Part shown: positions 8,944 through 16,070 of the stretch, piece by piece | Layout: the number at the start of each line of letters is the position of its first letter | How positions within the stretch are numbered: position 1 is the first letter of the stretch | Assembly: GCF_004005905.1 (NCBI RefSeq) | Contig: NZ_SACO01000003.1 | Coordinates: forward strand, 372,001-436,000 | Length of the DNA: 64,000 nt | Origin: Novosphingobium umbonatum | Lineage (GTDB): Bacteria; Pseudomonadota; Alphaproteobacteria; Sphingomonadales; Sphingomonadaceae | Direction of reading: 5' to 3' | The notes under the pieces: model-generated | The model's input: only the letters and a program-made list of their open reading frames with translations | Told to the model about the DNA's origin: nothing | Databases searched by the model: none | Translations under genes and position numbers: made by a program

Positions 8944-10875
8944 TCAAGGATGGTAATAATCAAACACCGTCCGCGCCACTGCCTCGGACACACCGGGCGC
9001 GCGCATCAAATCCTCCAGAGCCGCCGCCCGCACCCTGCTGGCCGTGCCGAAATGCAAGAGCAAAGCCCGCTTGCGCGCAGGGCCAATGCCGGGAATTTCA
9101 TCCAGCGGACTGGCCGTGATCGCGCGGCTGCGCTTGTCACGGTGGGCACCGATGACAAAGCGGTGAACCTCGTCGCGCATACGCTGGAGGTGGAACAGCA
9201 CCGGCGAATTGACCGGCAGCATCTTCTCGCGCCCGTCGGGGAAATGGAAGACTTCGCGCCCGTCACGTCCATGATGCGGGCCCTTGGCGATGGCGACGAG
9301 GTTGACGTCCTCCACCCCGATCTCCTCCAGCGCCGCCTTTACCGCGCTCATCTGCCCCTTGCCGCCGTCGATCAGCACAAGGTCGGGCCATAGGCCCTTG
9401 TCGCGATCGGGATCTTCCTCCGCCGCGCGGGAGAAGCGGCGCATCATCACCTCGCGCATCATACCGAAATCGTCGTTGGTCTGGGCCTCGCGGATGTTCC
9501 ATTTGCGATATTGGCCTTTGATGAACCCCTCCGGCCCCGCAACGATCATCGCGCCAAGCGCATGTGCGCCCTGAATATGGCTATTGTCGTAAACCTCGAT
9601 CCGCTGTGGATCGTCCAGTTCAAGAAACTCGGCCATCTCGCGCCAGACCTTGGCCTTGCTGCCGCTCTCGGCCATGCGCCGGTCCAGAGCCTCCACCGCA
9701 TTGCGCGTGGCCTGTTCCACCAATCGCTTGCGCTCGCCGCGCTGCGGGGCCGATATCTCCACCTTGCCTCCCGCCGCATCCTTTAATGCCTCGGCCAAAA
9801 GCTCGCTTTCAGGCAAGGCACGATCCAGCAGGATAACCCGCGGCGGCGGCACTTCCTCATAGAATTGCGCAAGGAAACTCTGCAAAACTTCGGCCTCATC
9901 CAGCCCTTCGGTGCGCGAGGGGAAGAAGGCGCGGTGCCCCCAATTCTGCCCGCCACGGATGAAGAAGGCCTGTATCCCCATCTGCCCCGCCTTTTGCGCG
10001 ATGGCAAAGATGTCGGCATTGGGCACACCCTCGGCATTGATCGCCTGACTGCCCTGAATGAAAGTCGCCGCCCGCAAACGATCGCGCAACATGGCGGCGC
10101 GCTCAAAATCCAAAGCCTCGGCGGCCTCGCTCATCTGCGCCTCGATCTCGCGCTGCACCGCATTGGATTTGCCGCCCAGAAAATCCTTCGCCTGCCGCAC
10201 CAGATCGCCATAATCCTTGGCGCTGATCCGCTCGACGCAAGGCGCGCTGCAACGCTTGATTTGATAGAGCAAACAGGGCCGGTCGCGGCGGCTGAAGAAA
10301 CTGTCGGTGCAGGATCGCAGCAGAAACAGCTTTTGCAGCGCGTTGATTGTGGTGTTGACGCTGCCCGCGCTGGCAAAGGGGCCGTAATAATTGCCCTCTG
10401 CCCGCCTTGCCCCGCGATGCTTCATGATGCGGGGAAAATCATGGTCCGACCGCAGCAGGATGAAGGGAAAGCTTTTATCGTCGCGCAAAAGCACATTGTA
10501 AGGCGGGCGAAACCTTTTGATCAATTGCGCTTCCAGCAACAAAGCCTCGGCCTCGCTGTTGGTGGTCACAATCGTCATGCTGCGTGTTTGCGCCACCATG
10601 CGTTGCAGGCGCAAAGGCAGCCGGTCCACCTGCGTATAATTGGCCACGCGGTTTTTCAGCGCCCGCGCCTTGCCCACATAGAGCACATCGCCGCGCGCAT
10701 CCTGCATCCGGTACACGCCGGGCCGCAGGGGCAAGGTCGCCTGCACCTCGCGGATCGCCGCCACGCCGGTTTCAAGATCGGGGCGCTCGCCATCGCCACG
10801 GATCAGGCTGGTGGCGCGGTCTTCGTGAAAGCGGGTTTCTTCGCGGTCAGGCGGGTTCAGGGCATCCTCGGACAT
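8944..10875 (-). CDS. uvrC: Excinuclease ABC subunit C
   Basis: UvrC makes the dual incisions in nucleotide excision repair after UvrAB damage recognition. Its 643 residues are slightly long because of a 45-residue N-terminal extension. The GIY-YIG nuclease domain (about 48-125) shows RPGVYRMQD and LYVGKARALKNRVANY. The UvrB-interacting UVR motif is near 240 (ALDFERAAMLRDRL). The RNase H-like domain has IEVYDNSHIQGAHALGAM and LIDGGKGQMSA. A C-terminal HhH tail has IPGIGPARKRALLLHFGT. Start ATG 10875 is the only well placed start. Single minus-strand gene between a TonB receptor terminator and the 41-bp repeat. Confidence 0.97.
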   Translation of the reverse strand: MSEDALNPPDREETRFHEDRATSLIRGDGERPDLETGVAAIREVQATLPLRPGVYRMQDARGDVLYVGKARALKNRVANYTQVDRLPLRLQRMVAQTRSMTIVTTNSEAEALLLEAQLIKRFRPPYNVLLRDDKSFPFILLRSDHDFPRIMKHRGARRAEGNYYGPFASAGSVNTTINALQKLFLLRSCTDSFFSRRDRPCLLYQIKRCSAPCVERISAKDYGDLVRQAKDFLGGKSNAVQREIEAQMSEAAEALDFERAAMLRDRLRAATFIQGSQAINAEGVPNADIFAIAQKAGQMGIQAFFIRGGQNWGHRAFFPSRTEGLDEAEVLQSFLAQFYEEVPPPRVILLDRALPESELLAEALKDAAGGKVEISAPQRGERKRLVEQATRNAVEALDRRMAESGSKAKVWREMAEFLELDDPQRIEVYDNSHIQGAHALGAMIVAGPEGFIKGQYRKWNIREAQTNDDFGMMREVMMRRFSRAAEEDPDRDKGLWPDLVLIDGGKGQMSAVKAALEEIGVEDVNLVAIAKGPHHGRDGREVFHFPDGREKMLPVNSPVLFHLQRMRDEVHRFVIGAHRDKRSRAITASPLDEIPGIGPARKRALLLHFGTASRVRAAALEDLMRAPGVSEAVARTVFDYYHP

Positions 10876-10900
10876 GGCCCTGCCTTAGGCCATCACGCAT

Positions 10901-10933
10901 AAAAAGGGGAGAGGCCTCGCAAGACCTCTCCCC
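10901..10933 (-). terminator. Rho-independent terminator of the TonB receptor gene
   Basis: On the minus strand a 9-bp stem (GGGGAGAGG with CCTCTCCCC, 10906-10933) has a 10-base loop and is followed by TTTTT (10901-10905). It starts 6 bases after the receptor stop codon and lies just upstream of the uvrC start. Confidence 0.85.
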
Positions 10934-10939
10934 AACCTG

Positions 10940-13489
10940 TCAGAACATCTTGCGGAATTCGATGTTCAGAATGCGGCCCTGCGGGTCCATATAGGCGGGC
11001 AGATAATTGGTCGGCGTATTGCCATTCTGGTCGGTCACGCGCTGGCGCTGGTTGAAAAGGTTCTTGGCGCCAATCGACACGCGTGTATCCTTGAAGAAGG
11101 GCGCCTTTTCCACCAGCGACTTTTGCTGCCCAAGATCGGCGAACAGGCGTGCGGTCACCTTGAACAAGGCGCCGAAACGCAGATCGGTGGTGCCGCTGTC
11201 GACATGGGTCGGCGCGGTCCACGTGCCGTTGAAACGCGCACCAAAGCCCTTGTAGAAGAAGCCGCCCTCGCCTTCGAGCGAGTGGCGTGCCGTGCCGCTG
11301 GCCGACAAAGTGTCACCGCCCAGCAGATTCAGCACCGGCCCGTTTTCCGCCACCAACACGCGGTTCACGAAATTGACCGTGTGATAGAGCGAGATGTTCC
11401 AGCGGCCTTCAAACCGCCCTTGCTTGCCACCGGGAGGGCCTCCGGGTCCACCGGGACCGCCACCGCCACCCGGAGGGCCACCAGCACCACCGCCCGGAGG
11501 AGGCCCACCGGCCCCGCCACCCGGAGGAGGCCCACCCATCGGTCCACCAAAGGCGCCGCGCGTGCTCTTGATTTCCTTGCCCAGCGTGCCGCCGATGTTC
11601 AGACCCCAACGGATATGTTCATCGCGCGTTTCGGCCAGAGTGATCGCGCGGCGATCAATCGCCGTGATCACGCCTGCGCTGTTGCGGGTCACACGGCCGG
11701 CAAAGGCCGATTCCAGATCGCTGGTCAGCGTGGTCGGGAAGGCGGAGGTCACATTGTTCGACCGGTTGTTGAAATATTCCACCACCAATCGCGTGGAATC
11801 CTGCAAGCCCGGCAGCGTCCAGTTCAGGCCCAGCTTGATGTCATTGCGGCGCTCACGCTGCAGGGCACTGTTACCGCCGGTGGTCACCGTGGCCAGCACA
11901 GTCTGCTGCTTCACAAAGTCGTAAACCGAGGCATTATAGGTCACCACCAAGGGCGATCCGAGGTTCGACAGCGAAGGCGCCGCCTCGCTGTAGAGGTAGC
12001 TGCCCTGCAGCCCCAGCTTGGTGGTGATGTTCCAGTTGAGCCCGCCATTCCAGTTGGTCAGCCAGCCAAAGTCGGACAGGCGATTGCCGCCAATCGACAG
12101 GTTGGCCGAAATATCGCCCAGAAATGCGCCAAATTGCTCGCGGGTGCTGGTGATCGGAATGCCCAGATTGACCTGCGCCGAAGCGTCACCGCGCCGCAGC
12201 GAACTGGACACAGCCCCCACCGCATCGCTGGAACCGGCCAGCGCGCTATAGGCAAAGCCGAGCTTACCCGTTACCGCCATCTTGCCCGCTGGCAATTGCA
12301 CCGGACGGCCCACAATCGTCACCATGCTGGAGACGGTATCGGTGTTGCTGCGCGTGGTCGTGTAACCACCGCTGGGCGAGGTGCCCGAAGCCAACGCCGC
12401 CGCCAGCGCCGCGCTGTCCGTCACGCGATTGGCCACCACGGTGGAGGCCTCGACATGGCTGACATCCATCGTGGCCGACAGGTTCCAATTGAGCAGGTTG
12501 CGGTTCAGCCCCGCCCCCGCCGAATAGGTATCGGTGCGGGTGTTGGTGGTCAGGGGCCCCGCGAAGGTCCGCACTACGCCGCTGCTGGGCGTATAGGTGT
12601 TGAGGCCAGACCAACTCTCGCTATCGGCGCGGCTGAACAGGCCGTTGATGGTCATATTGCCATCAAGACCACCCTTACCGATCGGCGCGGTCAGCGTGCC
12701 GTTGAGCGAATAATTCTGCTTGGACGCCACCAAAGTGCGGTAATCGGCGGGCTTGGGGTCACTAGCAACGGTCGGTTGCGTGCCCTGACTGACCCCGCGT
12801 TCGCCTTCGGTCAGGCGCGAGGTGGTGTCCGCCTTGGCGGTCAGGTTCAAACGCTTGCCATGGTCGATGCGCAGCAAGGTGGCCGTGCCCTGCGCCGTGC
12901 CAGTGCCGCCCGAATCCGAACCGCTATATTCCGCCTCCAGCGAACGGGCCTGAAAATTATCCTTCAGGATGAAATTCACCACGCGCTGATCGGGGCCATA
13001 GCCGAAACGCAGCGCCACTTCCTCGGGCAGCACTTCGACCTTGCGGATCGCTTCGGGGGGATAATTCATCATTTCGCGGAAATTGGTGATCCGCTGGCCA
13101 TTGACCAGAATGACCGGCATCGTCGAACCGCGCCCGCGCCCGCTGCCGGTTTGCGGCGAAATCGCGTCCAGCAGGTCGCTGACCGAGGAGACGCCATAGG
13201 CGGCAATGTCTTCCTCGCTAAATTCGGCAATCGGCTTTTGCGGAGCGTCGACCTGACCTTTGATGCGGTCGGCGATCACCACGATTTCCTGCTTCTTGCC
13301 CTTGGTGGTCGGATCGGTGGCATCGGCCCCGCCGCCTGCAGCATGGGCCAGGGCCGTCTCGTCCGTGGCCGTGGCATCCACCGGCGGTGCGGCGGCCAGT
13401 TCGGGCGCGGGCGCTTGCGCCAAGGCAGGCGCGCCCGCGGCGGCCAAGGCCCAGACCAAGGAGACAGGAATGAGTGACAGCTTCGACAA
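10940..13489 (-). CDS. TonB-dependent receptor with a Gly/Pro-rich loop
   Basis: 849-residue outer-membrane receptor. A signal peptide (residues 1-24, ending APALAQA) is followed by a low-complexity Ala-rich stretch. A plug domain (about 70-185) has PVILVNGQRITNFREM and PPEAIRKVEVLPEEVALRFG, then RVVNFILKDNFQ. The long beta-barrel ends in the aromatic C-terminal residue (EFRKMF). Around residues 646-690 the chain carries a Gly/Pro-rich insert of repeated GGPPPGGGA units, predicted as a surface loop. The start is TTG 13489, with AGGGAG eight bases upstream; no ATG fits. The ligand is unknown. Transcribed away from infA. Confidence 0.9.
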   Translation of the reverse strand: MSKLSLIPVSLVWALAAAGAPALAQAPAPELAAAPPVDATATDETALAHAAGGGADATDPTTKGKKQEIVVIADRIKGQVDAPQKPIAEFSEEDIAAYGVSSVSDLLDAISPQTGSGRGRGSTMPVILVNGQRITNFREMMNYPPEAIRKVEVLPEEVALRFGYGPDQRVVNFILKDNFQARSLEAEYSGSDSGGTGTAQGTATLLRIDHGKRLNLTAKADTTSRLTEGERGVSQGTQPTVASDPKPADYRTLVASKQNYSLNGTLTAPIGKGGLDGNMTINGLFSRADSESWSGLNTYTPSSGVVRTFAGPLTTNTRTDTYSAGAGLNRNLLNWNLSATMDVSHVEASTVVANRVTDSAALAAALASGTSPSGGYTTTRSNTDTVSSMVTIVGRPVQLPAGKMAVTGKLGFAYSALAGSSDAVGAVSSSLRRGDASAQVNLGIPITSTREQFGAFLGDISANLSIGGNRLSDFGWLTNWNGGLNWNITTKLGLQGSYLYSEAAPSLSNLGSPLVVTYNASVYDFVKQQTVLATVTTGGNSALQRERRNDIKLGLNWTLPGLQDSTRLVVEYFNNRSNNVTSAFPTTLTSDLESAFAGRVTRNSAGVITAIDRRAITLAETRDEHIRWGLNIGGTLGKEIKSTRGAFGGPMGGPPPGGGAGGPPPGGGAGGPPGGGGGPGGPGGPPGGKQGRFEGRWNISLYHTVNFVNRVLVAENGPVLNLLGGDTLSASGTARHSLEGEGGFFYKGFGARFNGTWTAPTHVDSGTTDLRFGALFKVTARLFADLGQQKSLVEKAPFFKDTRVSIGAKNLFNQRQRVTDQNGNTPTNYLPAYMDPQGRILNIEFRKMF

Positions 13490-13592
13490 AATAGGAACTC
13501 CCTGAAACAGGGCATGCCTATGGGCGCCCCGTCATCGCAGGGCGGGAATGCAGGAGGCGAGGCCTCCTCGCAAGCGCAGCATTGTATAATAT

Positions 13593-13610
13593 TGTCGCAT
13601 GGTTGCGACA
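13593..13610. promoter_or_regulatory. Inverted repeat TGTCGCA-N4-TGCGACA between receptor and infA
   Basis: A 7-bp perfect inverted repeat lies in the 243-bp divergent region, about 100 bases upstream of the receptor start and next to an AT-rich TATAAT-like patch (13585-13590). Its symmetry and position fit a dimeric repressor site controlling the receptor. This is inference; no matching site elsewhere was identified. Confidence 0.4.
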
Positions 13611-13658
13611 GGGTGTGTATCAAATGTAACCAACCTATAAACGGCAGGCCAGCTTGGG

Positions 13659-13687
13659 CTTTCCTTTTGGCACAGTTGCCGCTATGG
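13659..13687 (+). promoter_or_regulatory. Predicted infA promoter (CTTTCC-N17-CTATGG)
   Basis: CTTTCC (13659-13664), a 17-base spacer and CTATGG (13682-13687), then the GC-rich discriminator CGCGCC. The layout matches the promoters predicted for tRNA-Phe, purC and purS. The leader would be about 38 bases. Confidence 0.5.
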
Positions 13688-13732
13688 CGCGCCGCATTCC
13701 CTACAAGTTGATACAGAGAACCGAAATCCCGG

Positions 13733-13978
13733 ATGGCAAAAGAAGAACTTCTCGAAATGCGCGGCCAGGTGGTCGAACTGCTGCCCAACGCCATGTTCCG
13801 TGTGCGTCTGGAAAATGACCACGAAATCCTTGGCCACACCGCTGGCAAGATGCGCAAGAACCGCATCCGCGTGCTGGTGGGCGATGAAGTGCTGGTGGAA
13901 CTGACCCCTTACGATCTGACGAAGGGCCGGATCACCTATCGCTTTATGCCCGGTCGTGGCGGCCCCGGCCCCTATTGA
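13733..13978 (+). CDS. infA: Translation initiation factor IF-1
   Basis: 81-residue S1/OB-fold IF-1, which occupies the A site of the 30S subunit and assists IF-2 and IF-3 during initiation. The sequence is canonical: [38 protein letters not shown] and [14 protein letters not shown] short Gly/Pro tail ([10 protein letters not shown]) extends the usual 72 residues, as in other alphaproteobacteria. Its stop overlaps a possible TTG start of maf. Confidence 0.97.
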   Translation: MAKEELLEMRGQVVELLPNAMFRVRLENDHEILGHTAGKMRKNRIRVLVGDEVLVELTPYDLTKGRITYRFMPGRGGPGPY

Positions 13979-13986
13979 GCGACATC

Positions 13987-14571
13987 ATGACGCATCCCAC
14001 ACTGTCGCTGGTGCTGGCCTCGTCCTCGCCGCGACGGCGGGAATTGCTGGGGCGTTTGGGGGTGGAACCCGCCCGCATTGCCAGCCCCGACATTGACGAA
14101 ACCCCGTTAAAGGGGGAGCGCCCGCGCGCCTACGCCCTGCGTCTGGCGCAGGAAAAGGCGCGGGCGGTGGCGCTGGAGGCTGGCGAGATTGTGCTGGCCG
14201 GTGACACGACCGTCGCTGTTGGTCGCCGCATCCTGTCCAAGGCCGAAACGCCCCAAGAACAGCGCCAGATGCTGCAACTGCTGTCGGGCCGCCGTCATCA
14301 ATGCATCTCCTCGGTTTGCGTGATCGATGCCGATGGCCGCGCCCGCAGCCGCCTGTCCGAAACCATCGTCACCTTCAAACGGATGAGCGAGGATGAGATC
14401 GAAGCCTATATCGCCAGCGGAGAAGGCTTGGGCAAGGCGGGCGGCTATGCCATTCAAGGCCGCGCCGAAGCGCTGATCCGATCGATTGCGGGCAGCCATT
14501 CGGGCGTGATGGGCCTGCCCCTTTACGAAACCCGCACCTTGCTGCGCGCTGCCGGTCTGGCGCTGGGTTAA
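13987..14571 (+). CDS. maf: Maf family nucleoside triphosphate pyrophosphatase
   Basis: 194-residue Maf/YhdE-type house-cleaning pyrophosphatase that hydrolyses non-canonical or canonical NTPs such as dTTP/UTP. Signature elements are [16 protein letters not shown] at the N-terminus, [10 protein letters not shown], the catalytic [15 protein letters not shown] and [19 protein letters not shown] 13987 is preferred; an in-frame TTG at 13975 overlapping the infA stop (TTGA) could add four residues and would couple translation. It lies in the conserved infA-maf-RNase-yacG order. Confidence 0.93.
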   Translation: MTHPTLSLVLASSSPRRRELLGRLGVEPARIASPDIDETPLKGERPRAYALRLAQEKARAVALEAGEIVLAGDTTVAVGRRILSKAETPQEQRQMLQLLSGRRHQCISSVCVIDADGRARSRLSETIVTFKRMSEDEIEAYIASGEGLGKAGGYAIQGRAEALIRSIAGSHSGVMGLPLYETRTLLRAAGLALG

Positions 14572-14576
14572 ACATC

Positions 14577-15545
14577 ATGCGCTGGCTGGTGGAGCAGGGC
14601 ATTGGCGAAGACCGCGCCCTGTTGGTGTCCGGCGGTGAGGTTTTGGCGGCCAAGCTCGATTGGCCGGCCTCGGCCACTGGCCGCGCTGCGCCGGGGCTGA
14701 TCGACGAAGCCACGCTTATTATACGCCACGCAGGCTCCAAGCGCGGCATAGTGCGCCTAAGCCATGGCGAGGAGGCCTTGGTCGACCGCCTGCCGCGCGA
14801 GGCCTCGCAAGGCGCGCCCTTGCGCGTGATGGTCACCCGCGCGGCTTTGGCCGAAACGGGGCGATTCAAACTGGCCCATACCCGCCCTACCGATAAAGAT
14901 CCCCGCCCCGCCCCCAGGCTGGCGCAAGTGCTGGACGCCGAAATTGTCCGCCGCTTTCCCGCCGGCCAGTGGGAAGATGTGTGGGAAGAGGCTTGGAGCG
15001 GAACGGTCAGCTTTTCCGGTGGCTCGCTGGTGCTGTGCCCCACGCCTGCCATGACGGTGATCGACGTGGATGGCGCCCTGCCCCCACCGGCACTGGCGCT
15101 GGCCGCCGCGCAGGCGGTGGCGCGAACGGTGCGCAGAATGGATCTGGGCGGCTCTGTGGGCATAGATTTCCCCACACTGGAGGCCAAGGCTGACCGGCAG
15201 GCGGTGGACGCTGCCCTGCAAGCTGGGCTGGACGATTGGCCGCATGAGCGCACCGCGATGAATGGTTTCGGCTTTGCCCAGATCGTGTCGAGGCTGGAGC
15301 GCCCCTCACTGCTCGCCCGCCTGCATCATCAAAGGCTGGCCGCTGCCGCCCGCATGGTGCTGCGCCGCGCGGAAAGGGTGGATGAGGCAGGCAGCCTGCT
15401 GATCCGGCTGAACCCCATGGTGGACGCCGCCATCCCCGATAACTGGCGCGAGGAATTGGCGCGCCGCACCGGCCGCCGCCTGATCTGGCAGCATGACGAG
15501 ACACTTGCGCCCGAGGCCGGATTCGCGCAGGCCATTGCCGCATGA
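14577..15545 (+). CDS. Short RNase E/G family ribonuclease
   Basis: 322-residue member of the RNase E/G family, far shorter than RNase E and missing its scaffold region. The first 100 residues resemble a degenerate S1/RNA-binding part ([17 protein letters not shown]). The catalytic core carries TVIDVDG, equivalent to the first metal-binding Asp of RNase E (IDINS in the prototype), and [21 protein letters not shown] with the second Asp. The zinc-link Cys pair of RNase E is not apparent. It starts 5 bases after maf and its stop overlaps yacG. Likely an RNA-processing enzyme; its substrate is unknown. Confidence 0.8.
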   Translation: MRWLVEQGIGEDRALLVSGGEVLAAKLDWPASATGRAAPGLIDEATLIIRHAGSKRGIVRLSHGEEALVDRLPREASQGAPLRVMVTRAALAETGRFKLAHTRPTDKDPRPAPRLAQVLDAEIVRRFPAGQWEDVWEEAWSGTVSFSGGSLVLCPTPAMTVIDVDGALPPPALALAAAQAVARTVRRMDLGGSVGIDFPTLEAKADRQAVDAALQAGLDDWPHERTAMNGFGFAQIVSRLERPSLLARLHHQRLAAAARMVLRRAERVDEAGSLLIRLNPMVDAAIPDNWREELARRTGRRLIWQHDETLAPEAGFAQAIAA

Positions 15546-15721
15546 CGAACAGCAATTTTCGCAAATGCCCCATCTGCGGCAAGCCCCGCAGCGAATCGCA
15601 TAGCCCCTTTTGCAGCAGCCGTTGCCGCGACCGCGACCTGATGCAGTGGTTGTCCGAAGGCTATGCCCTGCCCGCAGAGCCCGTAAATCCGGCGGTTGAT
15701 GAAGAAAATTTCCATGACTGA
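15542..15721 (+). CDS. yacG: DNA gyrase inhibitor/zinc-binding protein YacG
   Basis: 59-residue protein with the YacG four-cysteine zinc site: C9-x2-C12 (KCPICGKP) and C24-x3-C28 ([11 protein letters not shown]), followed by the conserved [11 protein letters not shown] helix. YacG binds the GyrB C-terminal domain and inhibits gyrase in E. coli. ATG 15542 overlaps the stop of the RNase gene (ATGA), and it is the last gene of the infA run before tRNA-Phe. Confidence 0.93.
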   Translation: MTNSNFRKCPICGKPRSESHSPFCSSRCRDRDLMQWLSEGYALPAEPVNPAVDEENFHD

Positions 15722-15730
15722 ATTTTTTCT

Positions 15731-15759
15731 CTTGCCAAAGTCGCCACCCTCCCCCATAG
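15731..15759 (+). promoter_or_regulatory. Predicted tRNA-Phe promoter (CTTGCC-N17-CCATAG)
   Basis: CTTGCC at 15731-15736, exactly 17 bases, then CCATAG at 15754-15759 with discriminator GCGCC. It begins 10 bases after the yacG stop and would give a leader of about 54 bases before the mature tRNA. The same element occurs before purC and purS. The GC-rich discriminator is typical of stringently controlled promoters (general knowledge). Confidence 0.6.
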
Positions 15760-15820
15760 GCGCCGGACCGCAGCGACGGTGAGCTTCTAAAGCTTCACTA
15801 AATAGCTGAAATGGTTAGAT

Positions 15821-15896
15821 GCCCGGGTAGCTCAGTTGGTAGAGCACGTGATTGAAAATCACGGTGTCGGCGGTTCGATCCCGTCCCCGGGCACCA
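15821..15896 (+). tRNA. tRNA-Phe (anticodon GAA)
   Basis: 76 bases including encoded CCA (15894-15896). The acceptor stem GCCCGGG/CCCGGGC pairs fully, the D arm is GCTC..GAGC, and the anticodon stem is CGTGA/TCACG with loop TTGAAAA, giving anticodon GAA. The T arm is GGCGG-TTCGATC-CCGTC. Confidence 0.97.
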
Positions 15897-16003
15897 CAGC
15901 TTAAGGCTGTTGTCCCTCCCCCAAACAATATACTGCAAAGCCAGTCTACTGGCTGTTTGTCCATTGCAACAAGGCCGCGCGACCTTTGCGTCCGTCGGTG
16001 CTG

Positions 16004-16067
16004 TTGGGGGTATTTTTGGGGGTATCTGTTAATTCCCCAAACCCAATCCCCCCCAATACCCCCAAAG
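16004..16067. repeat. GGGGGTAT repeats, direct and inverted, downstream of tRNA-Phe
   Basis: TTGGGGGTATT (16004-16014) is followed at once by TTTTGGGGGTATC (16014-16026), and the reverse complement AATACCCCCAAAG lies at 16055-16067. Together they can form an 11-bp stem. The 175-bp stretch 15897-16070 between tRNA-Phe and the next gene has no credible coding frame. Such G-tract repeats close to a tRNA 3' end are reminiscent of integrase arm sites, but they could instead be a terminator of the converging minus-strand gene. Confidence 0.5.
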
Positions 16068-16070
16068 CCG

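Noticed and set aside
11123..13477. 784-codon plus-strand frame inside the TonB receptor
   Set aside because: It is the antisense shadow of a convincing signal-peptide, plug and barrel gene; no family-like content.
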